64,000 nt of DNA from Kordiimonadaceae bacterium (GTDB taxonomy: Bacteria > Pseudomonadota > Alphaproteobacteria > Sphingomonadales > Emcibacteraceae), in assembly GCA_024236295.1 (NCBI GenBank), contig JACKKT010000011.1, positions 25,054-89,053 of the forward strand. The letters are read 5' to 3'. The position numbers and the translations under genes are program-made. Positions within the stretch are counted from its first letter, which is position 1, and every line of letters begins with the position of its first letter. Under the pieces are notes generated by a model. It saw nothing but the letters and a program-made list of their open reading frames with translations. It was not told the DNA's origin and did no database searches. Positions 7,897-17,393 of this stretch are shown piece after piece.

Positions 7897-9957
7897 ATGC
7901 CAACGCTAACGATAGATGGAATTGAAGTAGAAGTGGAAAACGGGACAACAGTCCTGCAGGCGGCTGAACAGGTCGGCATAGAAATTCCACGCTTTTGTTA
8001 CCATGAACGCCTTTCAATCGCCGGCAACTGCCGAATGTGCCTGGTAGAGGTCACCCCCGGGCCGCCAAAACCGGCGGCATCCTGTGCGCTTCCGGCCGGG
8101 GAGGGGATGGTCGTTAAAACCAATAGTCAGAAGGTTCGTAAATTCCGTGAAGGTGTGATGGAATTTCTTCTAATTAATCATCCGCTTGATTGCCCGGTAT
8201 GTGACCAGGGCGGGGAATGTGACCTTCAGGATCAGTCGATGGCTTATGGGGTTGGTGACAGTCGCTATAAGGAAAAACGCCGGCTGGTCAAAGAAAAATA
8301 TATGGGGCCGCTGATCCGGACAATTATGACACGCTGTATTCATTGTACGCGCTGTGTCCGTTTTGCTGATGAAGTTGCTGGTGTTCCGTCCCTTGGCGCC
8401 ATTGGCCGTGGTGAAAATATGCAGATCACCACCTATCAGGAGCAGGCATTCCAGTCCGAGCTTTCCGGTAATGTTGTTGATCTTTGTCCGGTTGGGGCAC
8501 TGACATCCAAACCATACACCTTTAAGGCGCGTCCTTGGGAGCTGACAAATACGGAAACCATTGATGTTCATGACGCACTAGGCTCAAACATCCGCATTGA
8601 TAGCCGTGGCCGTGCGGTCATGCGCGCTCTTCCAAGAATTCATGAAGAAGTGAACGAGGAATGGATTTCTGATAAAACCCGTCATGCGGTTGATGGACTT
8701 GCCAAAAACAGGCTGGACCGACCTTATGTTAAAAAAGGCGGCAAATTACAGCCTGTAAGCTGGAAAGAAGCCTTTGATATCATTGCTAAAAAACTAAAAG
8801 GACTAAGCGGGGATCAGATTGCCGGTCTTGTCGGCGATCTTTGTGATGCTGAAAGCATGTACGCTTTCAAGGCGCTCATGAGCTCTCTTGGGGCAAGTGT
8901 TGAATGCCGTCAGGATGGATCAAAAGTCGGTGCAAAGCACCGTGTCGGATATCTGTTTAACAGTGGCGTAACAGGTATTGATGAGGCGGACGCCTGCCTG
9001 ATTATCGGATCGAACCCCAGAAAAGAAAGCCCCGTGCTCAATGCAAGACTGCGTCAGCGCTGGTTAAGCAGAAAATGTAAAGTGGCAAATGTAGGCCCTG
9101 ATGTTGACTTAAGCTATAAAGTTGAGCAGCTTGGTGATAGTGCTGCCATATTAAAAGATATCCTGGACGGTAAGAATGATTTTGCCAAAGTTTTGAAATC
9201 AGCTGAAAAACCAATGCTTATTTTGGGTCAAGGCGCGCTCAACCGTGACGATAGTCCGGCAATTATTAATCTGGCCCATGATATTGCTGAAAAATATGGT
9301 CTGATTAAAGATGACTGGAACGGCTTTAATGTCCTTCATACAGCCGCCAGCCGTGTTGCTGCCCTTGATATGGGGCTGATCAGGGACGGTGGTGTTAAAG
9401 CGATCCTAGAGGGTGCTGAAAAGGGTGATATCAAAGTCGTCTATAATCTTGGCGCGGATGAGCTGGATACTACAAAGCTTAAAAAAGCATTTGTCATTTA
9501 TCAGGGCAGTCATGGTGACGAAGGTGTCAGACATGCTGATGTCATACTTCCGGGTGTCGCTTACACAGAAAAACCAGGCACCTATATCAATACCGAAGGC
9601 CGTGTTCAGAGGGCATTGCGCGCGGTGTTCGGTCCCGGTGAAGCCAGAGAGGACTGGACTATATTCAGGGCTTTATCAGAAGTTCTTGGTAAAACGCTGA
9701 ATTTTGATGATATTGCAGCGTTACGCCAGGTTATGGAAAAAGATTATCCGCATTTTGGCGTGATTGATGAAAAGCCGGATGAAGAGTGGGCAGATTTCGG
9801 TGTTTCCGGAAAGCTTTCCAAAGACGGCTTTACCTTACCGATTACAGATTTTTACGGAACAAACCCGATTGCCCGGGCTTCCGAGACAATGGCTGAATGT
9901 CGTGCTGTTATGAACGGTGCAAACCATACAGAAGGAGCAACAGGAACCAATGGGTAA
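7897..9957 (+). CDS. nuoG: NADH-quinone oxidoreductase subunit G
   Basis: Largest peripheral subunit, passing electrons from NuoF to NuoI. Three clusters are visible at the N-terminus: N1b with Cys34, Cys45, Cys48 and Cys63; N5 with His95, Cys99, Cys102 and Cys108 (HPLDCPVCDQGGEC); and N4 with Cys147, Cys150, Cys153 and Cys197 (CIHCTRC and LCPVGAL). The remaining 470 residues are a molybdopterin-oxidoreductase-like domain that does not bind a cofactor in complex I. I saw no extra CxxC set for the N7 cluster found in E. coli and Thermus. The 686-residue length suits the mitochondrial-type subunit. The 3' end overlaps nuoH by 8 bases. Confidence 0.98.
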   Translation: MPTLTIDGIEVEVENGTTVLQAAEQVGIEIPRFCYHERLSIAGNCRMCLVEVTPGPPKPAASCALPAGEGMVVKTNSQKVRKFREGVMEFLLINHPLDCPVCDQGGECDLQDQSMAYGVGDSRYKEKRRLVKEKYMGPLIRTIMTRCIHCTRCVRFADEVAGVPSLGAIGRGENMQITTYQEQAFQSELSGNVVDLCPVGALTSKPYTFKARPWELTNTETIDVHDALGSNIRIDSRGRAVMRALPRIHEEVNEEWISDKTRHAVDGLAKNRLDRPYVKKGGKLQPVSWKEAFDIIAKKLKGLSGDQIAGLVGDLCDAESMYAFKALMSSLGASVECRQDGSKVGAKHRVGYLFNSGVTGIDEADACLIIGSNPRKESPVLNARLRQRWLSRKCKVANVGPDVDLSYKVEQLGDSAAILKDILDGKNDFAKVLKSAEKPMLILGQGALNRDDSPAIINLAHDIAEKYGLIKDDWNGFNVLHTAASRVAALDMGLIRDGGVKAILEGAEKGDIKVVYNLGADELDTTKLKKAFVIYQGSHGDEGVRHADVILPGVAYTEKPGTYINTEGRVQRALRAVFGPGEAREDWTIFRALSEVLGKTLNFDDIAALRQVMEKDYPHFGVIDEKPDEEWADFGVSGKLSKDGFTLPITDFYGTNPIARASETMAECRAVMNGANHTEGATGTNG

Positions 9958-11014
9958 GTATCTTGACATATTCGTCGGCTGGTTTGGCTACAGGCTTGAA
10001 GACTGGGCGTTCATAACTTTCGGGACGATTGCCAATATCCTTGTTGTGGCTCTTCCTGTACTTCTTGCGGTGGCCATGATTGTCTGGGTTGATCGTAAGG
10101 TTTGGGCCGCTATTCAGATCCGTAAAGGACCGAATATTGTGGGCCCGTTCGGCCTGCTGCAATCTTTTGCGGACGGTCTTAAGGTATTTTTAAAAGAAAC
10201 CATTATTCCGGCGGGCGCCAATAAATTTCTGTTTCTGCTGGCGCCAGCACTCAGCCTGATTTTCGGTCTTGTTGGCTGGGCGGTTATCCCGTTTGGGGAA
10301 GGGCTGGTGATTTCAGACCTGAATGTCGGAATTCTTTATCTTTTTGCGGTGTCGTCGCTGGCTGTATACGGCATTATCATTGCCGGCTGGGCGTCAAATT
10401 CACGTTATGCTTTCCTTGGCGCGATGCGAAGTGCCGCACAAATGGTTTCCTATGAAGTTTCTATCGGCTTTGTGCTTGTGACAGTGTTAATGTGTGTTGG
10501 ATCCCTTAACCTGACTGACGTTGTAATGGCACAAAAAGGCGTAGGGTTTGGTATTTTTAACGGCTATTTCTTTACCGGCCTGCTTCCGATGTTCTTCATT
10601 TTCTTTATTTCAGCATTGGCAGAAACCAACCGGACACCCTTTGACCTTCCTGAAGCGGAGGAAGAAATTGTTGCTGGATTTCAGATCGAATATTCTTCGA
10701 TGTCCATGGCGCTTTTCTATCTTGGTGAATATGCAAATATTATCCTGATGTGCGGCATGATGAGCATCCTGTTTTTCGGTGGCTGGCTACCGATTTTTGA
10801 TTGGGGTCCATTATATGCCATTCCGGGGATCTTATGGCTGTTCATAAAAATGTTTTTCTTCTTTTTTTGTTTCGCATGGATCAAGGCATCGGTTCCAAGA
10901 TACCGTTACGATCAGCTTATGCGTCTGGGTTGGAAAGTGTTTTTGCCAGTTTCCCTTGTATGGGTCATTTTAACATCTGGCTATCTTGTCTTTTTTGGCA
11001 GATTTGCGAGTTAG
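9950..11014 (+). CDS. nuoH: NADH-quinone oxidoreductase subunit H
   Basis: Membrane subunit that forms the floor of the quinone chamber and links it to the proton channels. About eight hydrophobic helices are evident. Family motifs include VWADRKV-like MIVWVDRKVWAAIQIRKGPNIVGPFGLLQSFADG near residues 37-70 and ETNRTPFDLPEAEEEIVAGFQIEYSSM, whose acidic residues line the quinone entry. I start it at the ATG at 9950 (MGKYLDIFVGW, 354 residues), with AAGGAG upstream. The in-frame GTG at 9917 would add 11 residues encoded inside nuoG and is unlikely. Confidence 0.97.
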   Translation: MGKYLDIFVGWFGYRLEDWAFITFGTIANILVVALPVLLAVAMIVWVDRKVWAAIQIRKGPNIVGPFGLLQSFADGLKVFLKETIIPAGANKFLFLLAPALSLIFGLVGWAVIPFGEGLVISDLNVGILYLFAVSSLAVYGIIIAGWASNSRYAFLGAMRSAAQMVSYEVSIGFVLVTVLMCVGSLNLTDVVMAQKGVGFGIFNGYFFTGLLPMFFIFFISALAETNRTPFDLPEAEEEIVAGFQIEYSSMSMALFYLGEYANIILMCGMMSILFFGGWLPIFDWGPLYAIPGILWLFIKMFFFFFCFAWIKASVPRYRYDQLMRLGWKVFLPVSLVWVILTSGYLVFFGRFAS

Positions 11015-11025
11015 GAGCTTAATTT

Positions 11026-11514
11026 ATGGCATTTTTAGATCACGCAGCAAGAACCATTTTTCTGACGGAGTTCGCGAAAGGTATGGCAATGACGCTGAAA
11101 TATTTTTTCAGCAAAAAAGTTACCTTGAATTATCCGCATGAAAAAGGTCCGCTAAGTCCAAGATTCAGGGGTGAACATGCATTGCGCCGCTATGAAAATG
11201 GCGAAGAACGCTGCATTGCCTGTAAATTATGTGAAGCGATCTGTCCTGCTCAGGCTATTACTATTGAAGCAGATATCAGAGAAGACGGATCACGCCGTAC
11301 GACAAGGTACGATATTGATATGACCAAATGCATTTATTGCGGGTTCTGTCAGGAAGCCTGTCCGGTGGAAGCGATTGTTGAGGGACCGAATTTTGAATAT
11401 AGCACCGAAACAAGGGAAGAGCTTCTTTATGATAAAGAAAAACTTCTTGATAACGGGGATCGATGGGAACGTCAGCTCGCCCTTAATATTGAGCTGGATG
11501 CGCCATATCGGTAA
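11026..11514 (+). CDS. nuoI: NADH-quinone oxidoreductase subunit I
   Basis: Peripheral-arm ferredoxin-like subunit carrying clusters N6a and N6b that hand electrons to N2 in NuoB. Two classic 4Fe-4S motifs are present: Cys63, Cys66, Cys69 with Cys112, and Cys102, Cys105, Cys108 with Cys73 (CIACKLCEAICP and CIYCGFCQEACP). The N-terminal 30 residues are amphipathic and contact the membrane arm. The 162-residue length is that of the alphaproteobacterial and mitochondrial protein. Confidence 0.98.
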   Translation: MAFLDHAARTIFLTEFAKGMAMTLKYFFSKKVTLNYPHEKGPLSPRFRGEHALRRYENGEERCIACKLCEAICPAQAITIEADIREDGSRRTTRYDIDMTKCIYCGFCQEACPVEAIVEGPNFEYSTETREELLYDKEKLLDNGDRWERQLALNIELDAPYR

Positions 11515-11526
11515 AGGGAAAATAAA

Positions 11527-12138
11527 ATGATAGTAGCGATCTGTTTTTATATCTTTGCAGCGGTCCTGGTCGGATCGGCGGTGATGGTGGTTTTCAGTAA
11601 AAACCCCGTCCATTCTGTCCTTTTCCTTATCCTGGCATTTTTTAATGCTGCGGGACTTTTTGTGCTACTCGGAGCCGAATTTGTGGCGATGATACTTGTC
11701 ATTGTCTATGTTGGCGCGGTTGCGGTAATGTTCCTGTTCGTTGTGATGATGCTTGATATTAATTTTACCGAACTTCGTAAGGGGGTTCAGGAATATCTGC
11801 CAATCGGTCTTCTGATCGGGTTTATCCTGCTGGCCGAAATGGCGGCTATCGCCAGTGGCTGGAGCATGTCAGACGATATTGCAACAACGATTACATCGGC
11901 AACACCTCCGGCAAGTGAAGTGACCAACACAGACGCAATCGGCCGGGTTTTATATACTGATTATATATTCCTGTTTCAGGTTGCCGGGCTGATCCTGCTG
12001 GTGGCGATGATCGGTGCGATTGTGTTGACACACAGAAATCGTCCGGGTGTTAAGAAACAGGATATCGGCAAACAGGTTCGCCGTCGCCGTCATGAGGCCT
12101 ATGAGGCCGTCAAGGTAAAACCAGGTGAAGGAATATAA
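11527..12138 (+). CDS. nuoJ: NADH-quinone oxidoreductase subunit J
   Basis: Membrane-arm subunit between NuoH and NuoK, involved in coupling electron transfer to proton movement. Five hydrophobic helices can be traced (about residues 3-22, 30-50, 55-76, 91-110 and 143-165). The family segment MILVIVYVGAVAVMFLFVVMM, helix 3 with its characteristic pi-bulge region, is intact at about residues 55-75. A basic C-terminal tail of some 35 residues follows helix 5. nuoK begins within 12 bases. Confidence 0.97.
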   Translation: MIVAICFYIFAAVLVGSAVMVVFSKNPVHSVLFLILAFFNAAGLFVLLGAEFVAMILVIVYVGAVAVMFLFVVMMLDINFTELRKGVQEYLPIGLLIGFILLAEMAAIASGWSMSDDIATTITSATPPASEVTNTDAIGRVLYTDYIFLFQVAGLILLVAMIGAIVLTHRNRPGVKKQDIGKQVRRRRHEAYEAVKVKPGEGI

Positions 12139-12149
12139 GGGGATAGATG

Positions 12150-12458
12150 ATGGAAATTGGAATCGAACATTACCTAACCGTTGCAGCCATGCTCTTTACG
12201 CTGGGTGTTTTTGGTATATTCCTGAATAGAAAGAATGTGATTATCATTCTGCTTTCTGTGGAGCTTATCCTGCTTTCGGTAAATATAAATCTGGTGGCTT
12301 TTTCATCCTATATGGGTGATCTGGTCGGTCAGGTCTTTACCATGTTGATTTTAACCGTTGCAGCCGCCGAGGCCTCGATCGGACTTGCCATACTCGTGGT
12401 TTATTTCCGTAATCGGGGATCGATTGCGGTTGAAGACATTCATCTGATGAAGGGATAA
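12150..12458 (+). CDS. nuoK: NADH-quinone oxidoreductase subunit K
   Basis: Small antiporter-related membrane subunit with three helices, homologous to MrpC. The two membrane-buried glutamates essential for proton coupling are visible in VELILLSVNINL and AAAEASIGLA. Two ATG codons stand in tandem at 12147 and 12150. I chose the second because the AAGGGG ribosome binding site is then seven bases away and the protein begins MEIGIEHYLTVAAMLFTLG, the usual alphaproteobacterial N-terminus. The length is 102 residues. Confidence 0.95.
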   Translation: MEIGIEHYLTVAAMLFTLGVFGIFLNRKNVIIILLSVELILLSVNINLVAFSSYMGDLVGQVFTMLILTVAAAEASIGLAILVVYFRNRGSIAVEDIHLMKG

Positions 12459-12465
12459 TAATAAT

Positions 12466-14397
12466 ATGTATCAGGCTATTGTCTTCCTACCGCTTATTGC
12501 TGCGATCATTGCCGGATTATTTGGTAACCGGATTGGGGATCGTGGTTCACAAATAATAACGTGCGGTGCGCTGATCATATCTGCACTTTTGTCATGGGTG
12601 GCATTCTTCAGTGTCGCTCTTGCCCACGGTGACCATGCGGAACATGTGCAGGTTCTAAGCTGGATTGTGTCCGGTGATTTTAATATCAACTGGGCCTTTA
12701 AAATTGATACGCTGACGGCAGTTATGCTGGTGGTTGTCAATACGGTGTCCTGTCTCGTGCATATATATAGTATTGGCTATATGAGCCACGATCCGCACAT
12801 TCCGCGCTTTATGGCTTATTTGTCACTCTTTACATTTGCCATGCTGATGCTGGTAACATCCGACAATTTTGTTCAGATGTTCTTCGGCTGGGAAGGGGTT
12901 GGCCTTGCTTCATATCTTCTGATCGGGTTCTGGTATAAAAAGCCTAGCGCCTGTGCCGCGGCAATTAAAGCTTTTGTGGTCAACCGTGTTGGTGACTTTG
13001 GTTTTGCTCTTGGGATATTTGCCATTTTCATGACATTTGGCAGTGCCGATTTTGCGGTCGTCTTTTCCGATGTTGCGTCCTATACTGATAAATCAATTCA
13101 TTTTCTGGGTATGGATCTCGATCTGCTGACAACGATCTGTATTCTTCTGTTTGTTGGTGCCATGGGTAAATCGGCACAGCTCGGCCTCCATACCTGGTTG
13201 CCTGACGCGATGGAGGGCCCGACACCGGTGTCTGCCCTGATCCATGCCGCGACCATGGTGACCGCCGGGGTCTTTATGGTTGCCCGTTGTTCACCGCTGT
13301 TTGAGTATGCACCGGGTGCTCTTGAATTTGTCTGTATTATTGGTGCATCAACCGCATTCTTTGCGGCGACCGTCGGTATGTCACAATTTGATATAAAGCG
13401 GGTTATTGCCTATTCCACCTGTTCACAGCTTGGTTATATGTTCTTTGCGCTTGGTGTCGGGGCTTATGGCGCGGCGATTTTCCATCTGTTTACTCACGCT
13501 TTCTTCAAAGCGCTATTATTCCTTGGGTCCGGTTCGGTGATCCATGCCAGCTCGGATGAGCAGGATATGCGCAATATGGGCGGGCTGCGAACAAAAATAC
13601 CTGTGACATTCTGGATGATGACAATCGGGACATTGGCGCTTACCGGCTTTCCGTTTTTCGCAGGATATTATTCAAAAGATATGATTATTGAATCGGCCTT
13701 TGCCGCCGGAACCGGGGTTGGTCAGTATGCATTCGGGCTTGGCGTCGTTGCAGCGCTTATGACCTCTTTCTATTCATGGCGGCTTGTGTTTATGACATTC
13801 TTTGGCGAAAGCCGTGCCAGCAAACATGTGCAGGATCATGTCCATGAAAGCCCACAGGTTATGCTGATTCCGCTTTATATTCTGGCTGCCGGCGCTCTCT
13901 TTGCCGGGTATATATTCCATAATTATTTTGTTGGTGAACATTATGAGGAATTCTGGGGCAGCGCCCTGTTCCTTGCCGGTGAAAATGTCATGGAAGAAGC
14001 CCACCATGTGCCGACCTGGGTGGTCATTTCCCCATTCATTGCCATGGTTATTGGTTTGGCTACTGCCTGGTATTTTTATATCAAACAGCCTGATATGCCG
14101 GGCAAATTTGTTAAAACCTTCCGCTTTGCGCATGCGCTCAGCTATAACAAATGGTATTTTGACGAGCTCTATGACATTCTTTTTGTCCGTAGTGCGATGA
14201 AACTGGGTATGATCTTCTGGAAACGCGGTGACGAGGATACCATTGATCGCTTTGGTCCTGATGGCGTATCTGCGCTTGTTGTCCGGGTTGCGGATAAATT
14301 TAAACAATTGCAGACAGGCTATTTATATCATTACGCGTTTGCAATGCTGATCGGGCTTTCGGCCTTTGTCAGCTGGTTTGTGTTGGGAGGGCAGTAA
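12466..14397 (+). CDS. nuoL: NADH-quinone oxidoreductase subunit L
   Basis: Distal antiporter-like proton-pumping subunit. The 643-residue protein is almost entirely transmembrane helices plus the long lateral amphipathic helix at the C-terminus. Diagnostic stretches are GWEGVGLASYLLIGFW, carrying the conserved Glu of helix 5, and MGKSAQLGLHTWLPDAMEGPTPVSALIHAATMV, carrying the conserved Lys and His of the proton path. The loop HVQDHVHESPQVM is His-rich but typical of the family. The ATG follows nuoK by seven bases, and nuoM begins two bases after its stop. Confidence 0.98.
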   Translation: MYQAIVFLPLIAAIIAGLFGNRIGDRGSQIITCGALIISALLSWVAFFSVALAHGDHAEHVQVLSWIVSGDFNINWAFKIDTLTAVMLVVVNTVSCLVHIYSIGYMSHDPHIPRFMAYLSLFTFAMLMLVTSDNFVQMFFGWEGVGLASYLLIGFWYKKPSACAAAIKAFVVNRVGDFGFALGIFAIFMTFGSADFAVVFSDVASYTDKSIHFLGMDLDLLTTICILLFVGAMGKSAQLGLHTWLPDAMEGPTPVSALIHAATMVTAGVFMVARCSPLFEYAPGALEFVCIIGASTAFFAATVGMSQFDIKRVIAYSTCSQLGYMFFALGVGAYGAAIFHLFTHAFFKALLFLGSGSVIHASSDEQDMRNMGGLRTKIPVTFWMMTIGTLALTGFPFFAGYYSKDMIIESAFAAGTGVGQYAFGLGVVAALMTSFYSWRLVFMTFFGESRASKHVQDHVHESPQVMLIPLYILAAGALFAGYIFHNYFVGEHYEEFWGSALFLAGENVMEEAHHVPTWVVISPFIAMVIGLATAWYFYIKQPDMPGKFVKTFRFAHALSYNKWYFDELYDILFVRSAMKLGMIFWKRGDEDTIDRFGPDGVSALVVRVADKFKQLQTGYLYHYAFAMLIGLSAFVSWFVLGGQ

Positions 14398-14398
14398 A

Positions 14399-15916
14399 AT
14401 GGAATATTTCCCAATCCTTTCCACGATCACTTTCCTGCCTCTCCTTGGCGTTCTTATTATTTTAAGTATCAATGGCGAAAAGGAAATAGTTGAACGAAAT
14501 TCACGAAATGCAGCGTTACTAACCACTGTTGCGACATTTCTGTTTTCACTGGTTCTCTGGTTCAGCTTTGATAAATCAACAGCCGGCTTCCAGTTTGTTG
14601 AAGAAGCAAAATGGCTTGGTGGCGGTATCCAGTATAAGATGGGTATTGATGGCATTTCAGTATTGTTTGTACTGCTGACCACTTTTATTATGCCGATCTG
14701 TATTCTGTGTGGCTGGGATACCATTAAGAAACGGGTCAAGGAATATATGATTGCCTTCCTGCTTCTGGAATGTTTTATGATCGGTGTGTTCTGTACCCTT
14801 GATCTTGTGCTGTTCTATGTTTTCTTTGAAGCGGGTCTGATCCCCATGTTCCTGATTATCGGTATCTGGGGCGGTGATAACCGTGTCTATGCGGCTTATA
14901 AACTGTTTCTTTATACGTTATTGGGATCAGTTCTGATGCTGGTTGCTATGCTTTATATGTATGGTCAGGCCGGCACCACGGACATTCCGACTTTGATGCA
15001 GTTTAATTTTAATCCGCATGCACAGACTTGGCTGTTTCTGGCGTTCTTTGCCTCATTTGCGGTGAAAATGCCAATGTGGCCGGTCCATACATGGTTGCCG
15101 GATGCACACGTACAGGCACCGACTGCCGGTTCTGTTATTCTGGCAGGGATCCTTCTGAAAATGGGTGGATATGGTTTCCTCCGCTTCTCGCTTCCCATGT
15201 TCCCTGTGGCATCCGAACAGCTTGCATGGCTTATTTATTTGCTTAGCTGTATTGCAATTATCTACACCTCGCTGGTGGCTTTGCGTCAGACGGACATGAA
15301 AAAACTGATTGCCTATTCATCGGTTGCCCATATGGGTTTTGTCACCATTGGTATTTTTGCTTTTAATATTCAAGGCATCGAGGGCTCGATTGTGGTGATG
15401 CTGGCCCATGGCTTTGTTGCATCAGCACTCTTCCTTTGTGTCGGGGTTGTTTATGACCGCTTGCATACGCGGGATATTGACCGTTATGGCGGTCTTGTCA
15501 ACATCATGCCGAAATATGCACTGGTCTTTATGTTTTTTACTATGGCGTCTGTTGGCCTGCCGGGTACCGCAAACTTCGTCGGTGAAGTGTTGGTGCTTGT
15601 CGGTATCTTTAAAGTCAGCACCTGGACAACCTTCTTTGCACTGTTCGGGGTCATTCTTGGTGCGGCCTATATGCTTTATCTTTACCGTCGAGTTGTGTTT
15701 GGTGACCTTACGAAGGAAGATCTTAAAGCCATGCTTGATCTTGATAAACGTGAAATACTGATCTTTGCACCGCTTGTCATCCTGACCTTATGGCTTGGCG
15801 TCTATCCGACTTCATTCATGGATTTTATACATGTGTCTGTTGATAATCTTGTCACCCAGCATGAAGCCTCAATGGCAACATATCATGCTGCCGTTCAAAC
15901 CGTAGCCGGAAATTAG
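14399..15916 (+). CDS. nuoM: NADH-quinone oxidoreductase subunit M
   Basis: Second antiporter-like proton-pumping subunit, about 14 transmembrane helices in 505 residues. Motifs include FEAGLIPMFLIIGIWGG, with the conserved Glu, and FAVKMPMWPVHTWLPDAHVQAPTAGSVILAG, with the conserved Lys and His. I start it at the ATG at 14399 (MEYFPILSTITFLPLLG), preceded by GGGAGG. An in-frame TTG at 14366 inside nuoL would only add a non-conserved stretch. nuoN follows after 10 bases. Confidence 0.97.
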   Translation: MEYFPILSTITFLPLLGVLIILSINGEKEIVERNSRNAALLTTVATFLFSLVLWFSFDKSTAGFQFVEEAKWLGGGIQYKMGIDGISVLFVLLTTFIMPICILCGWDTIKKRVKEYMIAFLLLECFMIGVFCTLDLVLFYVFFEAGLIPMFLIIGIWGGDNRVYAAYKLFLYTLLGSVLMLVAMLYMYGQAGTTDIPTLMQFNFNPHAQTWLFLAFFASFAVKMPMWPVHTWLPDAHVQAPTAGSVILAGILLKMGGYGFLRFSLPMFPVASEQLAWLIYLLSCIAIIYTSLVALRQTDMKKLIAYSSVAHMGFVTIGIFAFNIQGIEGSIVVMLAHGFVASALFLCVGVVYDRLHTRDIDRYGGLVNIMPKYALVFMFFTMASVGLPGTANFVGEVLVLVGIFKVSTWTTFFALFGVILGAAYMLYLYRRVVFGDLTKEDLKAMLDLDKREILIFAPLVILTLWLGVYPTSFMDFIHVSVDNLVTQHEASMATYHAAVQTVAGN

Positions 15917-15926
15917 GAGAAAAATA

Positions 15927-17387
15927 ATGGTTGAAATATTCCCTAATCTCGAAATTGCATATGGTGAAATTTTCCTCGCTATTGGGGCAATGCTGCTTTT
16001 GATGGTCGGTGTGTTTAAAAAAGACAGTGTCAATCTGGTAAGCTGGCTGGCGGTTGGTTTTATCGTCATTACCATGTTTCTTTCTCTGGCGGTTAGGTCC
16101 GATCAGACATTTACATTATCCAACCTGTTCGTCGTTGATGGATTCACCCAGTTTATGAAAATTCTAGTGCTTGTCGCGTCAGCTTTAGCGGTCATTATGT
16201 CCCGCGAATTTTTCAGGCTGGAAGGGGAAGACAGATTTGAATTTCCGGTTTTGATGGTTCTGGCGACCGTTGGTATGATGATTATGGTCAGTGCCAATGA
16301 TTTGATGAGCCTTTATATGGGGATTGAGCTTCAAAGTCTTAGTCTTTATGTCCTGGCGGCATTTAAACGTGACAGTGAAAAATCAACAGAAGCAGGTCTT
16401 AAATATTTTGTACTTGGTGCTTTATCATCCGGTATCCTGCTTTATGGCTGTTCATTGATTTACGGTTTTATCGGCAGCACTAATTTTTCATCTATTGCCA
16501 CGGCAGTTGCCGGTATAGAAGAGGGCAGCGCATCGGTTGGTGTGATTGTTGGTCTGGTATTCGTTCTTGCCGGGCTTGCGTTTAAAGTATCTGCTGTGCC
16601 GTTTCATATGTGGACGCCGGATGTTTATGAAGGCTCGCAAACACCCGTTACAGCCTTTTTCTCGGTCGCGCCGAAGGTTGCGGCACTGGCACTTCTTGCA
16701 CGGACACTTTATGTGCCGTTTGGCGATCTCAGTGGTTCATGGGCGCAGGTTGTGATCTTTATGTCGGTTGCTTCGATGATACTTGGGTCATTTGCAGCGA
16801 TTATGCAAACTAATATCAAACGGCTTATGGCCTATAGTTCCATCGGGCATGTCGGTTTTGCCCTTCTTGGCCTTATTGCCGGAAATGCTGAAGGCATCAG
16901 AGGCGTGATGATTTATATGGCCATTTATCTGGTCATGAATGTGGGTATGTTTGTCTGCATTATGTCAATGCGCCGTAAAGAAGAAGGTATGGTCGAGGAT
17001 ATAGCGGATCTTTCGGGACTTGCCCAAAATCATCCGGTCATGGCAGCTTTTATCAGTATTTTTATGTTCTCTCTTGCCGGGGTTCCGCCGCTCGCCGGGT
17101 TTTTCGCAAAATGGTATGTGATTATCCCGATCGTTAATGCCGGATATTTCACGCTTGCCACTATTGCCGTATTGGCCAGTGTTGTCGGGGCCTATTACTA
17201 TATCCGGATTGTTAAGGTGATGTATTTTGATGCCCCAGCTGAGGAATTTGTACCCCAAAAATCATTGCCGATGAAAGTGATTGTAACATTGTCAGCAATC
17301 CTTGTTCTGGCCTTTATCGCACCACAAGTTTCAAGCCCTGTTCTTGACCATGCTCAAGCCGCAGCACAGGGCCTTTCCCAGAAATAG
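15927..17387 (+). CDS. nuoN: NADH-quinone oxidoreductase subunit N
   Basis: Third antiporter-like subunit, completing the 14-gene set. The 486-residue protein is hydrophobic throughout, with the conserved LYMGIELQSLSLYVLAAF (Glu of helix 5) and FKVSAVPFHMWTPDVYEGSQTPVTAFFSVAPKV (Lys and His region). The start is supported by AGGAGAAAA just before the ATG. Six bases separate it from birA, so the transcript almost certainly continues. Confidence 0.97.
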   Translation: MVEIFPNLEIAYGEIFLAIGAMLLLMVGVFKKDSVNLVSWLAVGFIVITMFLSLAVRSDQTFTLSNLFVVDGFTQFMKILVLVASALAVIMSREFFRLEGEDRFEFPVLMVLATVGMMIMVSANDLMSLYMGIELQSLSLYVLAAFKRDSEKSTEAGLKYFVLGALSSGILLYGCSLIYGFIGSTNFSSIATAVAGIEEGSASVGVIVGLVFVLAGLAFKVSAVPFHMWTPDVYEGSQTPVTAFFSVAPKVAALALLARTLYVPFGDLSGSWAQVVIFMSVASMILGSFAAIMQTNIKRLMAYSSIGHVGFALLGLIAGNAEGIRGVMIYMAIYLVMNVGMFVCIMSMRRKEEGMVEDIADLSGLAQNHPVMAAFISIFMFSLAGVPPLAGFFAKWYVIIPIVNAGYFTLATIAVLASVVGAYYYIRIVKVMYFDAPAEEFVPQKSLPMKVIVTLSAILVLAFIAPQVSSPVLDHAQAAAQGLSQK

Positions 17388-17393
17388 GTCCAA

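Noticed and set aside
9917..9949. Earlier GTG start for nuoH, and TTG start at 14366 for nuoM
   Set aside because: Both would encode residues inside the preceding gene without conservation, while the ATG codons at 9950 and 14399 give standard N-termini with ribosome binding sites.
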